Assembly: GCA_009760855.2 (NCBI GenBank)
Contig: WPIO01000144.1
Location: 535,501-599,500, forward strand
Origin: Cristatella mucedo
Lineage: Eukaryota > Bryozoa > Phylactolaemata > Cristatellidae
Reading direction: 5' to 3'
Length of the DNA: 64,000 nt
Below, in pieces: positions 20,300 to 32,689 of the stretch. The notes beneath the pieces are model-generated. The model worked only from the letters and a program-made list of their open reading frames with translations, was not told the origin of the DNA and did no database searches. Made by a program: the position numbers and the translations under genes. Each line of letters opens with the position of its first letter. Position 1 is the stretch's first letter.

Positions 20300-21370
20300 A
20301 AGCCGAATAGACTATACAGGTGTCGCAAGTCGGGGTTTTACAGCGTACTTCAAAGCCAAGTCACTTTTGGTACGCATGCTGCAGCTACCAGGCTTCATTT
20401 AATGCGCCAAACGAAAGTCACGAGCATTGCTTCGTCAAGAATGCAATTGCGGAAGTGCGAAGTACGGAGCCAGCAGCTCAGTACGGTTCTGGGAAATATG
20501 TGCCAATGTCGACAGCAGGAGAGTAGATGATTAAACTGGGGTTATTTCAATACATCTTATTAGGACTGATATTCATAATTTACGGTTCCCGATATATAGA
20601 GTCTAGTAAAAAATTATGCGATAACACATTGCCGATGCCGAGTAATGGCCGACATTATACGTTAAGCACTCAGTTGTGCTCTCGGAGTTGGCATTGATAT
20701 TCGTATATTTGTGCCGATTTGTGCTCTAGGACTCCGAGCCACCTGCGCTCTCTCATGGTAGTGGTTGAATACCTATAAACAAATTCACTTTCAGGTTGAA
20801 TTTTTTAGACTATGATTATTGAATTATCGTGTAAAGGTGTGTGCCACGTTCGTGGCTGCAATGTTCAGCTACAATATGCTTACCTGCTTGCAGTGGCGCC
20901 ACACCTACAATCGCTATCCATGATACAAAGATCAGGCGTCACCTTACTCGAGACACGTTGAATGAATCACGGCCAGTTACGACCACTGTATGTGTGGCCT
21001 AGTTCTACAAAGACGTGGAAACCACGAACCCAGGTCGTAATAATGCCGCTACCTAAGCATTTGGAAGTGAGTTCCTCAGTATACACGTTACAGAAACAAA
21101 AGCGTCTGTCGAAATGGTCTTCTGTAAGCCAAGGAATGAAACAGGAAATGCATTGTCAGTAGATGACCTGTGGCCTCTTGTAGTGTGAATCTGATGCAGC
21201 GGTTCAGTAGGGAGGAGCCAAGCCATGGCGGGCTTTGCAGGTCAGCAAAGAGCTTGGCTATGTACTCGTCGATCGACTGGGAACCATGGCAGCTCTTTAG
21301 TAAAGGAGACATGTAACTGAACCTCTATAATCGTTTGAATAGCCTGCCAGCTGTTAGCAATAAGCAAAGA
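20300..21370 (-). mobile_element. LINE-B-related fragment (copy 2, uninterrupted)
   Basis: 3' UTR at 20320-20530 and RT C-terminus at 20955-21312. The minus strand reads MSPLLKSCHGSQSIDEYIAK-LFADL against SPLLEELGWLPVEQRI in the better copy. It shows the pre-insertion state of copy 1. Confidence 0.7.
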
Positions 21371-21589
21371 GAGAATGAAAGCCAATGGTACTTTTTAGCT
21401 GCATCTCAGGTAAGTGTAGCCTAACAAAGCTTTAGAGTAAAATAGCTAAGTAACGAAACAGGGACAATCTTCAGGGCTGCATTGTTGCAATAAGAATATC
21501 TCTTGGTTGTTTGAAACATTTTTTAAGAATTCATAGCAGTTTTAGCATTGAAATAGTTCATTTTCCATGTTCGCAAAACTATGTGCCAC

Positions 21590-21770
21590 GTTCTAAGCCT
21601 AGGGGTAAAGCAATCGCTCTTCACGATTCGGTTTGTGGGGTTCGAGTGCTGCTCTAGGCAATCCCATATTGACACCACCACACGTGATGGCGATATCAGT
21701 AAAATTTCCCCTGCCACATCAAAAAAGATACTGCCAACTCAGCTAAGCCATCATTTAGGCGGTCATTTAC
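21590..21770 (+). mobile_element. SINE-2-related copy, diverged
   Basis: tRNA-like head (CTAAGCCTAGGGGTAAAGC) with GGGGTTCGAGTGC as box B. The body contains GGCGATATCAGTAAA and AAAAAAGATACTGCCAACTCAGC, matching the order of the SINE-2 body. Confidence 0.55.
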
Positions 21771-24010
21771 TTGTTTTTCTACCACCTAGGAGTCGCGACA
21801 CTGGACAAAGCTAGTAAATTATGAGACTGACAGCTGACTTTGACAAAGTCTGACCACAGCAAGGATGATATCTCGGGGACAATCAGGCTGTCAATGAGTC
21901 TTTCCGATGAGCCGCTATTTTTTGCAAGCGGTAAAGGAGTTTTAGGAAGTCACTTGCATATGAGCTACAATAACCAGCCTATTCGAGATGGGATTTTGAG
22001 AGTTCTGAGTTGTCGTTAGCGTTTCTTGTGCAATAACGGTCGCTCCTGCTTATAGATGGCACTTTAGGAGCTACTGGTTAGTTTGGACAGCAGACTTATG
22101 CTACTAACTGAGCTGCGAAGGGGGAATATCAGGGAAGTAGTAGAAAATTTGTCAAATAACTGAATACTTCTTCAGGGTACCTTTCGAAAATTAACACGTT
22201 ACAAATCGTATCTGAAGATCTGACGTTTGCAACGTAAAAGAAAAATCATTACGCTAACCACTTATATTCTGGACGTGCGCCCGAAATCTTCATTTAAAAA
22301 ATGTTACCGATCCCCTGTGCAGCAAATTGTACTTGCATCTCAACTTGTTGAGACGCGATAGACCGAGGAAGATGCGTGAATAAAGCTGGTCGAGGCGCAT
22401 TCTTGTGACTTTTAAGCAGCTGTATTTTCATCCTAGCTTGATGATTTGTATACTCCCTAATACATCAAATACTGCAGGTATCAGATTGAAACTTGAAACG
22501 TGAGTTAAGCTCTGCTTATTTTTATGTAATTATAGAGAGCATAATTTCGGTTCGATAGATTCGCTCTACGTGTCCAATACGGCATAAAATAAAGCTCCAC
22601 TGCGTTAAATAATATGTACAGCCAAACCTATCTGGGAAGTTTGACCTCTCAGAGTTGGTATAAAAACAGTTCACCGTCCTCTATTGAATTGAAGGATTTT
22701 AGTTTTGAGTGAAAAAACAGCCCTACATTTTATTGGCTCCTGGTAAGGACAAGGAAGAAGTTTATGACATTGTCTCAATCGTCACTGGGCCATGTTTTCC
22801 CAACGCACCATTCGAGTGTGAGCCTAACGCGGTACATCCTTTGAAGTCGTTTGGTAAATAGAAAGAAATCTTTGTGACTCTGTACGCGGACAGAATATAT
22901 AGCGTACATGTAAAGGGTTCTCCTAAGTTAAAAGTTGCTGTATCTGAGGCCGCATTTCGTGCTCAATATTAGGTGCCCTGTGAATTTGAACTTTCCAGTA
23001 AATATAAATCTATTCCATTCACAAGCCGACTCAGGAGAGATTAAGAGCTCGAACAACTCATATATTTCAAGAATTTGGCTGAAACTGATTGTACATCCAA
23101 GAACACTCTAGCTGGTCACCTCTAATAGTCGAAATAAGTAGAGTAGGCTTCCAACCACGTAGACGGCAGTTCAAGCATCCCACTGTCGTACTGCTCTAAT
23201 TTTCTCGCCTGACCCATCCAAATATGGATCAGCTACGTTCTGGAGAGGGAAGTATATTAGACAGCCAGAAAAATACTGTATATCTAGATTCTAATTACAC
23301 GGATCCATCTAATTAGAGAAAGACATCTTCCCAAACAAGGACTTCCCAAACAACCTCCATGAGCTGACCAAAGTCCTATCTAGTACAAGGATGAGCGTTT
23401 GGGACTTATGCTGAAGAAGTGGAAATGCCTAAATCACGATGTGAAAGTACGTAAGAAATCAGAGACAACGTCATAAAAAATGCATTTCAAGTCCAAGAGA
23501 CGTCTAAAGTTGTATAAGCTGCACACTATCTCTTTTATTCTTTCATAATGTCAACTGAATCACGTAATAATCTAGAAACTAATTTTATTAATAGCTTTAT
23601 GGTTTTAATGCTGAGTGCCATTGGAAATCCGAAAATTTACAAATGCACGGTGCCTCCAAGTCCTCAGTGATACGGTATGTTAGAACGTAATTTACACATT
23701 CTGGCTGAGGGTAGTGCACGGCATTATAGCAGCAGCAGAGCAGCTACGATCTTTTATTTGCCGTCTTGGTTAATGGTAAACCCCTCACCACTAGCAAGAG
23801 CATAACCACTATAATCTAGTTAATATAAATGCAAGTCTTTAGTTTGGTTGTTGCTAGATTCATTGAGAATTCCTAGACATGCAAGATAAAATGCAAGAAC
23901 GATCACTATATATTTACGATCTAGCTAGATAGAATTTGATGGCTTCTGTAAATGAAAAATAATTAAAGCATTTCAAATGCTCTCTGAGGAGATATAATTG
24001 TATGTATACA
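21771..24010. other. No gene or recognised repeat
   Basis: AT-moderate sequence with no exon-like frame. I found no transposon motif. Confidence 0.4.
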
Positions 24011-24011
24011 T

Positions 24012-24142
24012 AATTCATTTGTATAGTGCCCCAAGAGAACTTAATCTCTATTTAGGCGCTTCACATCAGCCTCGGGGCTCTAGCCCTCAACTTTAGCCAG
24101 ACCTTGGTCGGGGCAAGCACCTTTAGCAGTTGACCAAGAGAT
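24012..24142 (-). mobile_element. SINE-1
   Basis: Reverse-oriented copy: tail GTGCCCCAAGAGAACTTAAT then AGGCGCTTCACAT, head TTTAGCCAGACCTTGGTCGG and CAAGCACCTTTAGCAGTTGA. Confidence 0.75.
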
Positions 24143-24720
24143 CAAATTATCTTTGTATATGCTTTAAATATTCTGAAAAACAAAACATCTAAAATAGCTC
24201 GGGATAAGCTGCACAGTAACTGGATGCATAAGCAAATAAATGAAGATTCATGAATACCTAAGCATGTCTGTAAGGAACAGGTGCATTTACTTTCCTTGCT
24301 TTGCTAAATGAATCGATGCGCGATTCCCCATTTGCAAGTGATCTCCAAGCTTTTGAAGTATGCAAATTAAGGCAGGGACTGCAACGATTTTTCGGTAGCT
24401 TAGAGGAATCTCCTAATTACTTGAGCCGTAATAATGATGGTGTGATGCAATGATTGACTGGACCATAGTTCGGATCGGAAGGCTAGAGCAAAAAACTGAA
24501 TGAAGGCATCGACATGTGAGTGAAAGATCAGTGAAGCTGAAACGCAGTCGTATGGTAACCATTTCGGATGAGTGAGAAATTTCTAAATGTGGAAACTGGA
24601 ACGCTGAAGGTGGACTAACGTTGCTTCATAGTTTGGCACCCAACCTAAGACTTGAAAGGCATCTTCGTCCTAACGAGTTCGAATCGCCTTTAAAAGTAGT
24701 AATTCTTTATTTAAAGAAAT

Positions 24721-24757
<37 letters not shown>

Positions 24758-26680
24758 AACAGGGTGTCGAGCCGGGATCTCATTTGATCGATTGATAAGT
24801 TGCTGTGGATCTGAGAACAGGGGCAGCGTATCTAATTGAGCTGTCTGTACTGATGCCTTTAGTAAAACACACTCTGGTTCAACATTTTTCTCAGTTGAAG
24901 TCACACATTAGGGTTTCTGGTAGTGGTATAGTGGAGCTGCAATATTCGCGTCAGGAGCATCATCTCCATTAGTGGATTTCGAGAAGATCTACAGAAACTC
25001 TCAGAATGAGCTGATTCTCTTCAATGCTCGTATCGCCATTACTGGAAAAATTGATGACTGATTGAGGATGATTGCGGAAAATGTGACCAAAGGTATCGTA
25101 GCTATTGGACTATGGTTTCGAGCCGCCCAATCTTAATCCGGTACTTTGTTATTGCAGTGCAAGTGCATAGCACACAATACCTGGGGTACGCTGCTATGCA
25201 GCTTATTATGATGGGCAACTGCTTTCTGAGTGAGACTGATGTTTATACCCAGCATTTTCATTCGAAGAGCCCAATTGGACTGCCGGGCTTAGTGGTGCTC
25301 GGAAATTACCTGTAGATATGAGGAGAGCAATTGCAGAGTGACCAGAGCGGGCTGAGTATTTAGTGTCAGTGTCGTCGGAAAATTAGCTACGGCTGGCTAC
25401 TGCAACACAGTAGTTCCTGGACTACTCGTATACGCTCTCCGCAGAGCCTCGGATATTAGGACAATGAGCAGATGCCAATGTTTTATGCCCCCACCTTCCT
25501 CTTCACTGAGCTAGTGAGGTGCTTAACTCGAGCTGGAAGTGGGACCCGGGTCAGCTGCACCGTGCCCCATTTTTTCCTCGATTGCATTAATTTCGAGAGG
25601 ATACCTAAATAATCTACTGCTCCTGCCCCTAGCTAAAGGCTCGAAGCCTAAGCTCTCTGGATCTAATGAGTCACGCTATTTTCGATAGACTAACAGGCTT
25701 CTAAGATGTCCCCACGCAACAACCCAGATCTTAACAAAAGGCTTTTAGTGCAAGTCACTCACACGCACCAGATAAATCTGGATGACAGGAAGCACGTGGT
25801 CGCAGTTTTAAAATACCCGCGTGATATCGCTTACTTAAGTTCGAGGAATGTTCGTCTGACTCGCGAACTTTGAAGTGGCTGGAAAAAATTGATGCAGCCG
25901 TTTCTCCAGGGCTGTGAAAATAATTTTTGGAAGGTATGCTTTCGAAAAAAAAACGCCGAGCCTACTTTCACAAGACGCTACCGTTCGTTCTTTAAGGTGC
26001 CTAACCATTTTACAGAGTGACGGCCATGATATAAATGAGGGACGATGAAACCTGCATGCGATGAGAGCCGCTCTTGGTTCCGTTTTCACGACTACCCGCA
26101 GGGCTATCAAGAGTACATTTCCCCGTGCATTGCTGTACTGCCCGAGCTACAAGAAGGTCTTCTCTTTCCTGGGTTAGGGGACTAATCAATTTCGAGTGAC
26201 ATCCGTTGTAGTGGTAGCTAGGACATCGTTCATTTAGTATAATCAGCCCTCTAGGTCATGAGTGAGGAGTAAAATAGCACCATTAAGAGTAGCAAAAAGT
26301 AATCATGAACGGAAACTAATAATTATAGCAAAAACCTTTTAAGGTACCGTCCGCCTGGTCGCTTTCTTTTCAGCTCTCTCTTCGCTCTCCTCTGTCTTGT
26401 ATGCTTTTATTTTTTCAGTGGTTACTACCTTCCTAAATCTCCCCTGTCTTCCCAAGTCTCTCCTGTCGCTGAGCCTCTCCGCCATTGCTGCAGCACAATT
26501 TTGTTTTCCAAAAAAGAAGCTTCAGTACATACGCTAATCATTGCACAGAAGTCCGCGACGAATGCCGACGGCTGAGTTGACTCGTCGATGCGAAGCTAGC
26601 GATCCCCACGCGCTGAGCCGACACTGAGCAGAAACTTTTAAGGTTGCAGAAAGCGAGGCAGCAGCAATAGAGAGCGCCCA
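24143..26680. other. No supported gene
   Basis: Contains the TA tract at 24722. A 91-codon minus frame (26110-25835) has no domain or clear splice sites. Nothing else seen. Confidence 0.4.
24722..24756. repeat. (TA)n microsatellite
   Basis: Pure AT dinucleotide run. Confidence 0.95.
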
Positions 26681-26689
26681 CGCAGTGAG

Positions 26690-26768
26690 ATATCGTAAGT
26701 CCGTGATATCGATATCGTTATCGATATCATAATCGATATCGATATCGATCCAGATATCGTAAGTCCAC
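26690..26768. repeat. GATATC-rich tandem array with flanking direct repeat
   Basis: Repeated GATATCGATATCG units with self-complementarity, bracketed by two copies of GATATCGTAAGTCC (about 26692 and 26753). The array is nearly palindromic and could fold. Confidence 0.8.
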
Positions 26769-26999
26769 GCCGCAACTTTAGATGCATGTACTCCATAGTC
26801 TTGGAGCAGCACGAGTGTACACACCCACCAGAGCCAGCCGTAACGCAATAAACCATTCAATTACTCTTAGCAAACCCTTTCAGGGAACTTCAACAAGGCT
26901 TTAAAGGAAGAGTGACCACGTGGCTGCTTATATAGTATGTCCAGCCTCAGCCCGTTACTGCAATTCTCCTGCTGAGAGTGAAAATATGGGTACTTATGT

Positions 27000-27235
27000 A
27001 ATGTACTATATCTCCGTCTGTAACTCCACAAAGTCATACAGACCATGTGGGTGTTACTCAATAGAGTTTTGTCTCCCACACTCACAGCCTAAGCTACTTT
27101 CGGTGCACATTCGTTAGCCAACAGACTTCATCTCACGCAACAAAGAGAAAATGGGAAGCATAGCAGAGCCAGGAGAGCAGTTGAGGTAGTGAGTAGCATG
27201 GAAGTAGCAGCTCAGCACTGCTGCTAAGGATATGA
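27000..27235 (-). mobile_element. LINE-B 3' end
   Basis: Starts ATCTCCGTCTGTAACTCCAC, then AAGTCATACAGACCATGTGG, TCGTTAGCCAACAGACTT and GAGAAAATGGGAAGCATAGC, as in the copy at 15111. Confidence 0.9.
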
Positions 27236-27529
27236 AATATGTATAGCCTCAACGCGTTACTGCAATGCTCCTGCTGTGTCTATTGGCAACAATCGACTCT
27301 ATCGTTCATGTTATCCTACTCGAACGATCAAGAGCAGTGATCGGCGCGGCAGATGAAGCACCGACTGACGCAGTTCAAATATCACTCGTCCAAACTTGCC
27401 AAATCTGCGCTTCGTGGAAGCTATGTCACACCCACCAAACCACCAAACATCTCTGGAATCGTGCAAATGTCGGCTCTCGGTTCGTTGCAGTTCTACTAAA
27501 CGTCTGAGAAAAGTAATTCGGATTCATGG

Positions 27530-28755
27530 GATCGGCTATCACTTCTACGGCGACCTAGTAGCCGGCTGTATTTTTGCTTGCACAGTTAGAATCAGCTGCC
27601 GAGACTGATTAATTGAATGCTTGCCTTAGGGACATATGATCCTCGATGTCGGCCAAAGGCCATTATGGGCAAACCGAGTGGGATTCAGAAATTGAAAAGG
27701 CTGACGCTGAAAATTGGCTCTGCCAGCATATCTCCTGTCGAATCAGCTCAAAATCTAGGTGTCATGTTCCAAAGTGATCTCTCGTTAGACGACCACATCA
27801 GCTCCACGGTCAAATCTGCCTATTTTCAGCTTCATAACATTGCTAAAATTCGGACTTGTTTAGATAAGGATACCATGTGATGGCACACTAGGTATGGTGG
27901 TTGCTTTCACGACCTCGGTCCCGAGGTAGTGGATTCAATTCCTACGGTGGGCGATTCTTTATCGCTACTCCAAGCGGCGGTGATAGCCGTAAAGGCTCTT
28001 CTGTCGCTATACCAAAAGAGGCTGTTTAATCAGCTAGGATTTATTTATTTATTTTAAGTTGGTCCATCCATTCCTGACATCCCGTCTCGACTTCTGCAAC
28101 TCACTGCTTGCCTGCCTACCAGCATGTGCAATCAGGCGATTGCGGCTGGTGCAAAACTCCACAGCTAGGCTTGTCTGTCGTGAGCGTCGCAGTTGCCACA
28201 TCACACCACTTCTCGCCGACCTGCACTGGCAACTAGTCAAGCAACGCATTGACTTCAAGGTTTTGTCGCTCACTTTTAGGTCACTTCATTATTTGGCTCC
28301 AGCCTATCTCACAGATCTACTACCCCACCAGGCCAAGCATCGTACCACCCGCTTTTCGGAATCCAGCAGTTTACCAATACCTCATACAAACCTCGAATCC
28401 TTTGGAGACCGTGCATTTAGTTCGCATGCTTCCAAAGCCTGGAAATCCCTCCCGACCTGTATCAGAACATCCCCTGACTTACGGCATTTAAAAAGAACTT
28501 AAAAACACAGCTATTAGGAGAGTATTTAGTAGATCCCTGTGATTCGCCTTTAACGTGCTTATGCGTGCTGACACTGCATGCTGCCACTAACCACATTTGC
28601 ATGCTGACCCTGTGCATGTCACGCGTAACCATGCTATTCATTTTGTTTGCTTATCAAGCATGATGTTACTCACGATTCAATCGCGTTTCTCTTTCCAGCA
28701 AATGTTAAGCGCCTAGAAAGAGATTGAGCTCTCTGAGGCCGCTTTTGTTATTAAG
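27530..28755 (+). mobile_element. LINE-A 3' portion, interrupted by SINE-2
   Basis: From just before the RT catalytic region (ATCGGCTATCACTTCTACGG) through IGSASISPVESAQNLGVMF and the thumb (SLHYLAPAYLTDLLPHQAKH at 28270-28335) to the 3' UTR and terminal hairpin (28708-28745). It is split by a SINE-2 at 27880-28053: the flanks GATAAGGATACCA and AGTTGGTCCATCC are contiguous in the intact element. 5' truncated. Confidence 0.9.
27880..28053 (+). mobile_element. SINE-2 inserted in LINE-A
   Basis: ATGGCACACTAGGTATGGTGG head, GGATTCAATTCC box B-like, GGCGGTGATAGCCGTAAAGG body and CTATTTATTTATTTTA-type 3' end. Confidence 0.85.
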
Positions 28756-28959
28756 AGCGATGAATCCAACTTAGCTACTTATGAGACACTCCAAACGTTT
28801 AGCTGGACTAAGAGACTTGGCTTTATTAATTTGGTTAGGCTGTTTGGTCACCATTTAAATTCTTCGCATAATTCTAGTCACCGTGTACTCGAAATTTTTT
28901 TTTGTCGTCGTCTTTGAACACTGCCAAGCTTTTGAAAGCTGAATTATAAATCATGGCTT

Positions 28960-29215
28960 CCAATGCTAGACATAAAGTTCAATCCCTTTATAATATTGGG
29001 GAGTTTTCCATGGCGGCTTTCGAAAGCCCAAGCCCAGGCTGGTTTGTGCAATTCCATCATAGCAGGGCTACCGAAAAAAGCCAGTGCAACTGCAGCTGGA
29101 GATGAATATGGCTGCACGTCTAGTCTCACAATCCACGAGGTTCAGCGACGTGTCTCCTTTTCTGAAGGATTGTGATAGCCCAGGTTTAGCGATGGCTGCA
29201 GGTTGATAAAGGATA
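28960..29215 (+). mobile_element. LINE-B internal fragment
   Basis: The plus frame contains LCNSIIAGLPKKASAT, matching SILARLPKKATRP of the copy at 2200-5282, followed by degenerate thumb sequence. Confidence 0.6.
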
Positions 29216-29221
29216 CAGAGT

Positions 29222-29335
29222 GAGTCTCTCACCATTCAACTGCATTTCCCTTTGCAGCAAATGTGAAGCCCTAGAGAGAAAGACTTGAGTTCTCTGAGGC
29301 CGCTTTATTAAGTGCATCAGGTGCATTATTACACA
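29222..29335 (+). mobile_element. LINE-A 3' tail
   Basis: CCCTTTGCAGCAAATGTGAA, AGAGAGAAAGACTTGAGTTC and GGCCGCTTTATTAAGTGCAT; the hairpin is slightly decayed. Confidence 0.8.
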
Positions 29336-29640
29336 CCGCACCTGCCACGGCTTGGCCACTTCATATCTAGCTCAGCTGCTGCATCAGTTTCAGCCTCCTC
29401 ATGCCATCAGGTCCTCCATGAATGAAATTTAGCTATTCACTACCGTGCTGCTCACTTCCTTGACCTTACTGACTCAGTCGACTATTCCCCTCAATTTCGC
29501 TTTATCCTGTGTGAGATGAAGTCTGCCGGCTGCACCGGACTTATCGAAAGCTGCTTTGGATTTGAGTAGGCTCTCTGTAAAACTCTCTTGCGTTACGACT
29601 ACTCAGTCTTTGCATTATTTTTAGAGTTTTAGAGGGATTT
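29336..29640 (+). mobile_element. LINE-B 3' fragment
   Basis: GCCACGGCTTGGCCACTTCA, GCTCAGCTGCTGCATCAGTT and TCCTGTGTGAGATGAAGTCT match the thumb and 3' end of LINE-B, with an internal deletion. Confidence 0.75.
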
Positions 29641-31237
29641 ATAATTCCCAGCACGTCACAAAAGTATGAAGAGGAGTCAATCGCTGCGGACCAATCAACT
29701 TGTGCGAGTAGTACATTCTCGTTTGGCTAGTTTTTAAATTTCGTCAGTCACTTCAGTCGGTATAAAGCTAAAGCCTTTGGGATATTAAAAAACATTGGGA
29801 AGATCTTCCTAGATTTTTAGAGGGTTTGAGGCATAATTAAACGACTTGAGTTCAAAATCAAGTTTTACGGTGCCTAGTGTGACTAAAAAAATAGTTCTGA
29901 TGGTGCAAGAGAATCTACTGACCTAAAATTGAGCATGAAACTCCTTGAAGTCGATAGGCTTCATGATAGGTAGCCGGAAAATAAATGCTTATGAGAAATG
30001 TTGCAGTGTGTCGAATATGACTCTTCGTACAGAAAGCCTATTTTATTACCTCTGCACCAACTGCACCTTATGACACAGGCTGAAGGCATGAAAGTAACGA
30101 GTTTAAAAGGTCAATATAGGATTTCTTCAATGAATTGGCCAACTTAGTAAAAGTCAGCCTCATCATTCCAGTTTTATTAGCCACGCTCTGCACACGGATT
30201 CTGTGAACTGCATATTTTCAATACCACTAAAAGGATCCAGGCTGGCGGCGTACACTATGCAATGGCGTATGCTATTTGTATTCTGTCTGACAGTATCAAG
30301 AAAGACTGGTAGTCAGTATAAATCACAGGTAGCTTCTTGTAAGCACTAGAAAATTAAATTATTAGTTGTTTAGGGACGGTGTATTCTATTCTTATGGTAG
30401 CATGCCTTCTACAGCTTAGCTATGATGTGAAGAATAGGTTGACAAGACGTAGGACCTTGCACAAATAAAAAATCTACTTGCAGCTCCCAACAGGATTACT
30501 GCTACGGTTTCACTGCTGGAATGACGCTAAATTTTCTTTGCCAACTATCCACAAAGCAGATACTTCTCACGCTTTTGCTTACTGTAATAACTTTGCACTT
30601 CTAGTAGCAGCTGTTTGATTTGTCTAGGCAGAAAAAAGGTTTACTTTAAAATTAAAGAGGGTTACTTTAAAAATAAAATCGCAAGAACTTTTTTCTTTCA
30701 CTTGCGTAAGACGTAACATATAAAAAATTTTTTTTTTTTAGATATTTGTCAATTAACCAAGAGCATTAATCTTTGAAATATTCTTATTTTTTACAGAGTC
30801 CTTTTCAGTAAATTTAAGCCTACGAAAACTTACGTGTATCCATCGCCAGTAAATGGAACAAGACGGCGAAAATCCGAAGTACAAATAGCTGGTGCATCTA
30901 CGGTGAATCGTTGTTGGGCTAAAAAATTGCAGAACTTTGCGCAGCAGCCGACAGAAAGAAATTTTATATGATGTAACAATCTAATGTGGCGCAAAGCCAA
31001 ACACTTCAGGAATACGAAATTCCTTGACACAGTTTTAATCGGTGAATAAAGTACGTTACAAGGGAAGACTAATTTAGTTGACCAGTCTTTCTCAGCTGAT
31101 TCTCATAGCCCTTACGAAAGAAATTATAATATTTAATTCTTAATTGCAACAATTGTGGAGTCAGTTTTGCAGTCAGTGACCTACCAAGCAAAGGCATCTT
31201 TGGCTAATCAAGCATAAGCATTGAGCGGCTGATTAGT
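29641..31237. other. No supported gene
   Basis: AT-rich single-copy-looking sequence. I see no exon or transposon signature. Confidence 0.4.
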
Positions 31238-31656
31238 TATCCGAGGATCAGTTTCAGCCTGTTCGTGCCCTGAGCTCTAGTGTGGACAATAAATTAGCTG
31301 TCCCATTCCTCCGCTTAAAGACAGTTGGCGACAGAAGCTTTAGCTCTGCAGGTCCTAGACTGTGAAACTCGCTTCCACAATTCTTACGCAACGACAACTA
31401 CTCTCCTACTGCCGACTATGGCACATCTTTTTCAGCGGTCCTGAGCTGCTACTTCTATGCTACTCACTATCTCAACTGCTCTCCTGACTCTGCTATGCTT
31501 CCCACTTTCTCTTTGTTGCGTGAGACGAAGTCTGTTGGCTACCGAATGCGTACCGAAAGCCGCTTAGGCTGTGAGTGGGCTATACAAAACTCTCCTGCGT
31601 AACACTCACATAGTCTTTATGACTTTGTGGAGTTACAGACGGAGATACATTACATT
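31238..31656 (+). mobile_element. LINE-B 3' end, well preserved
   Basis: Encodes the last part of the ORF (FLRLKTVGDRSFSSAGPRL) through CAAAACTCTCCTGCGTAACA and ends TTTATGACTTTGTGGAGTTA-CAGACGGAGATACATTACAT. The terminal (TACAT) repetition is likely the element's own 3' repeat. Confidence 0.9.
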
Positions 31657-32689
31657 ACATGACCATGAGGCACGAGGGGGCTAACATTGGCCAAGCAGTT
31701 TACGTAGGTATACAAGAGGTTTGCCTGGCAGGGATTTCGCACTCGAACTTTACTCAGAATTCGTTGATCAAATGAAAGCCATTACGGATTTGTGAGCAAA
31801 AGAGACATGAAGTTGTACTATAAAACGACGATCCTAATTTCTAAAAAAATTGTTTACTTTTATTAAGTATTATCATGCTGGGTGGTGGTCGTTAAAAAAT
31901 TATCGAGACGTCTCATGCATAGATTTCAAACTTTTTGAGGTTTGCTAGTTTCTTAGGGTTTCTCTGAGATCTTTCTGAACGTTGATATCGGTCTTATTAT
32001 TAAAGAATGTTTGCACTGCAGATCTTTTTAAATTGCAGTAGTTAGTACGCATATTCTATGCTGACCTTACTTGATAATATTTGCAATCTTTTTATTTACT
32101 CATGAAGTCTGTTTTTCAGTGTCAGGACTGCCAGATCCGATGGAATTTCTAAAGCGCATTAAGTGCCACCATTTGACGAGTTCTACGCTAATTGTTGGCC
32201 CCTAGCTGCTTGCAATCGTGTTATGAAATGCATTTGCTTCGTATTTATTGGGAACAAAAGGCGAGAATAAAAATAGCACATACCTATTGGCATGTCACAA
32301 AAATATCAAAACATGTTTGAAAGGCTAGCTTGTCGATATGCATGATTGCACCATAAGTGACGTCCACACACACACAGATGTGCTAATATGAAATCCATCA
32401 TATTTCTCTCATTTTAATCTCGTTAGCTGCGATGCTCACATCCATTCAGCAGTTTCGCTTAAAAGCACTCACCCTTTTATCCGCATTTTTTCTTCAGAGT
32501 TCTTTCGCCCTTTGCTACGAGTAAGCCTCACAGACGGCGCAAAGTGCCGGGCTAGCTTCACTGCAGCGTGGCTGAGAGGCGCGGAGAATATAAGGCCAGA
32601 GCGCGAGGAAAAGCCCATGCTGAGTCGCATGTAAGTTTTGCGGAAATCCGGGGCACTACTTCCTATGATGGATTTCAAGCTGCTGCTGT
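31657..32689. other. No supported gene
   Basis: AT-rich with a short CACACACACACAGA run near 32366. Nothing else is seen. Confidence 0.4.

Larger units (their letters stand above)
17798..21600. repeat. Segmental duplication, copy 2
   Basis: Direct-orientation partner of 11588-16660. It retains the pre-insertion state at about 21190 (no LINE-B or SINE-2). It carries its own EGF exon and a private 4x repeat of GGTCAGTGAAA (19514-19556). Confidence 0.9.

Noticed and set aside
24707-24904. Open frames across TA tracts (also 40108-40290 and 42863-43219)
   Set aside because: Tyr-Ile repeats come from AT dinucleotide runs.
26534-26860. Signal-peptide-like start (WLWWVCTLVLLQDYG) on the minus strand as first exon of the EGF/FTP gene
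   Set aside because: The frame starts after a stop with TTG and has no in-frame ATG. No donor in phase 1 is found to match the EGF exons.
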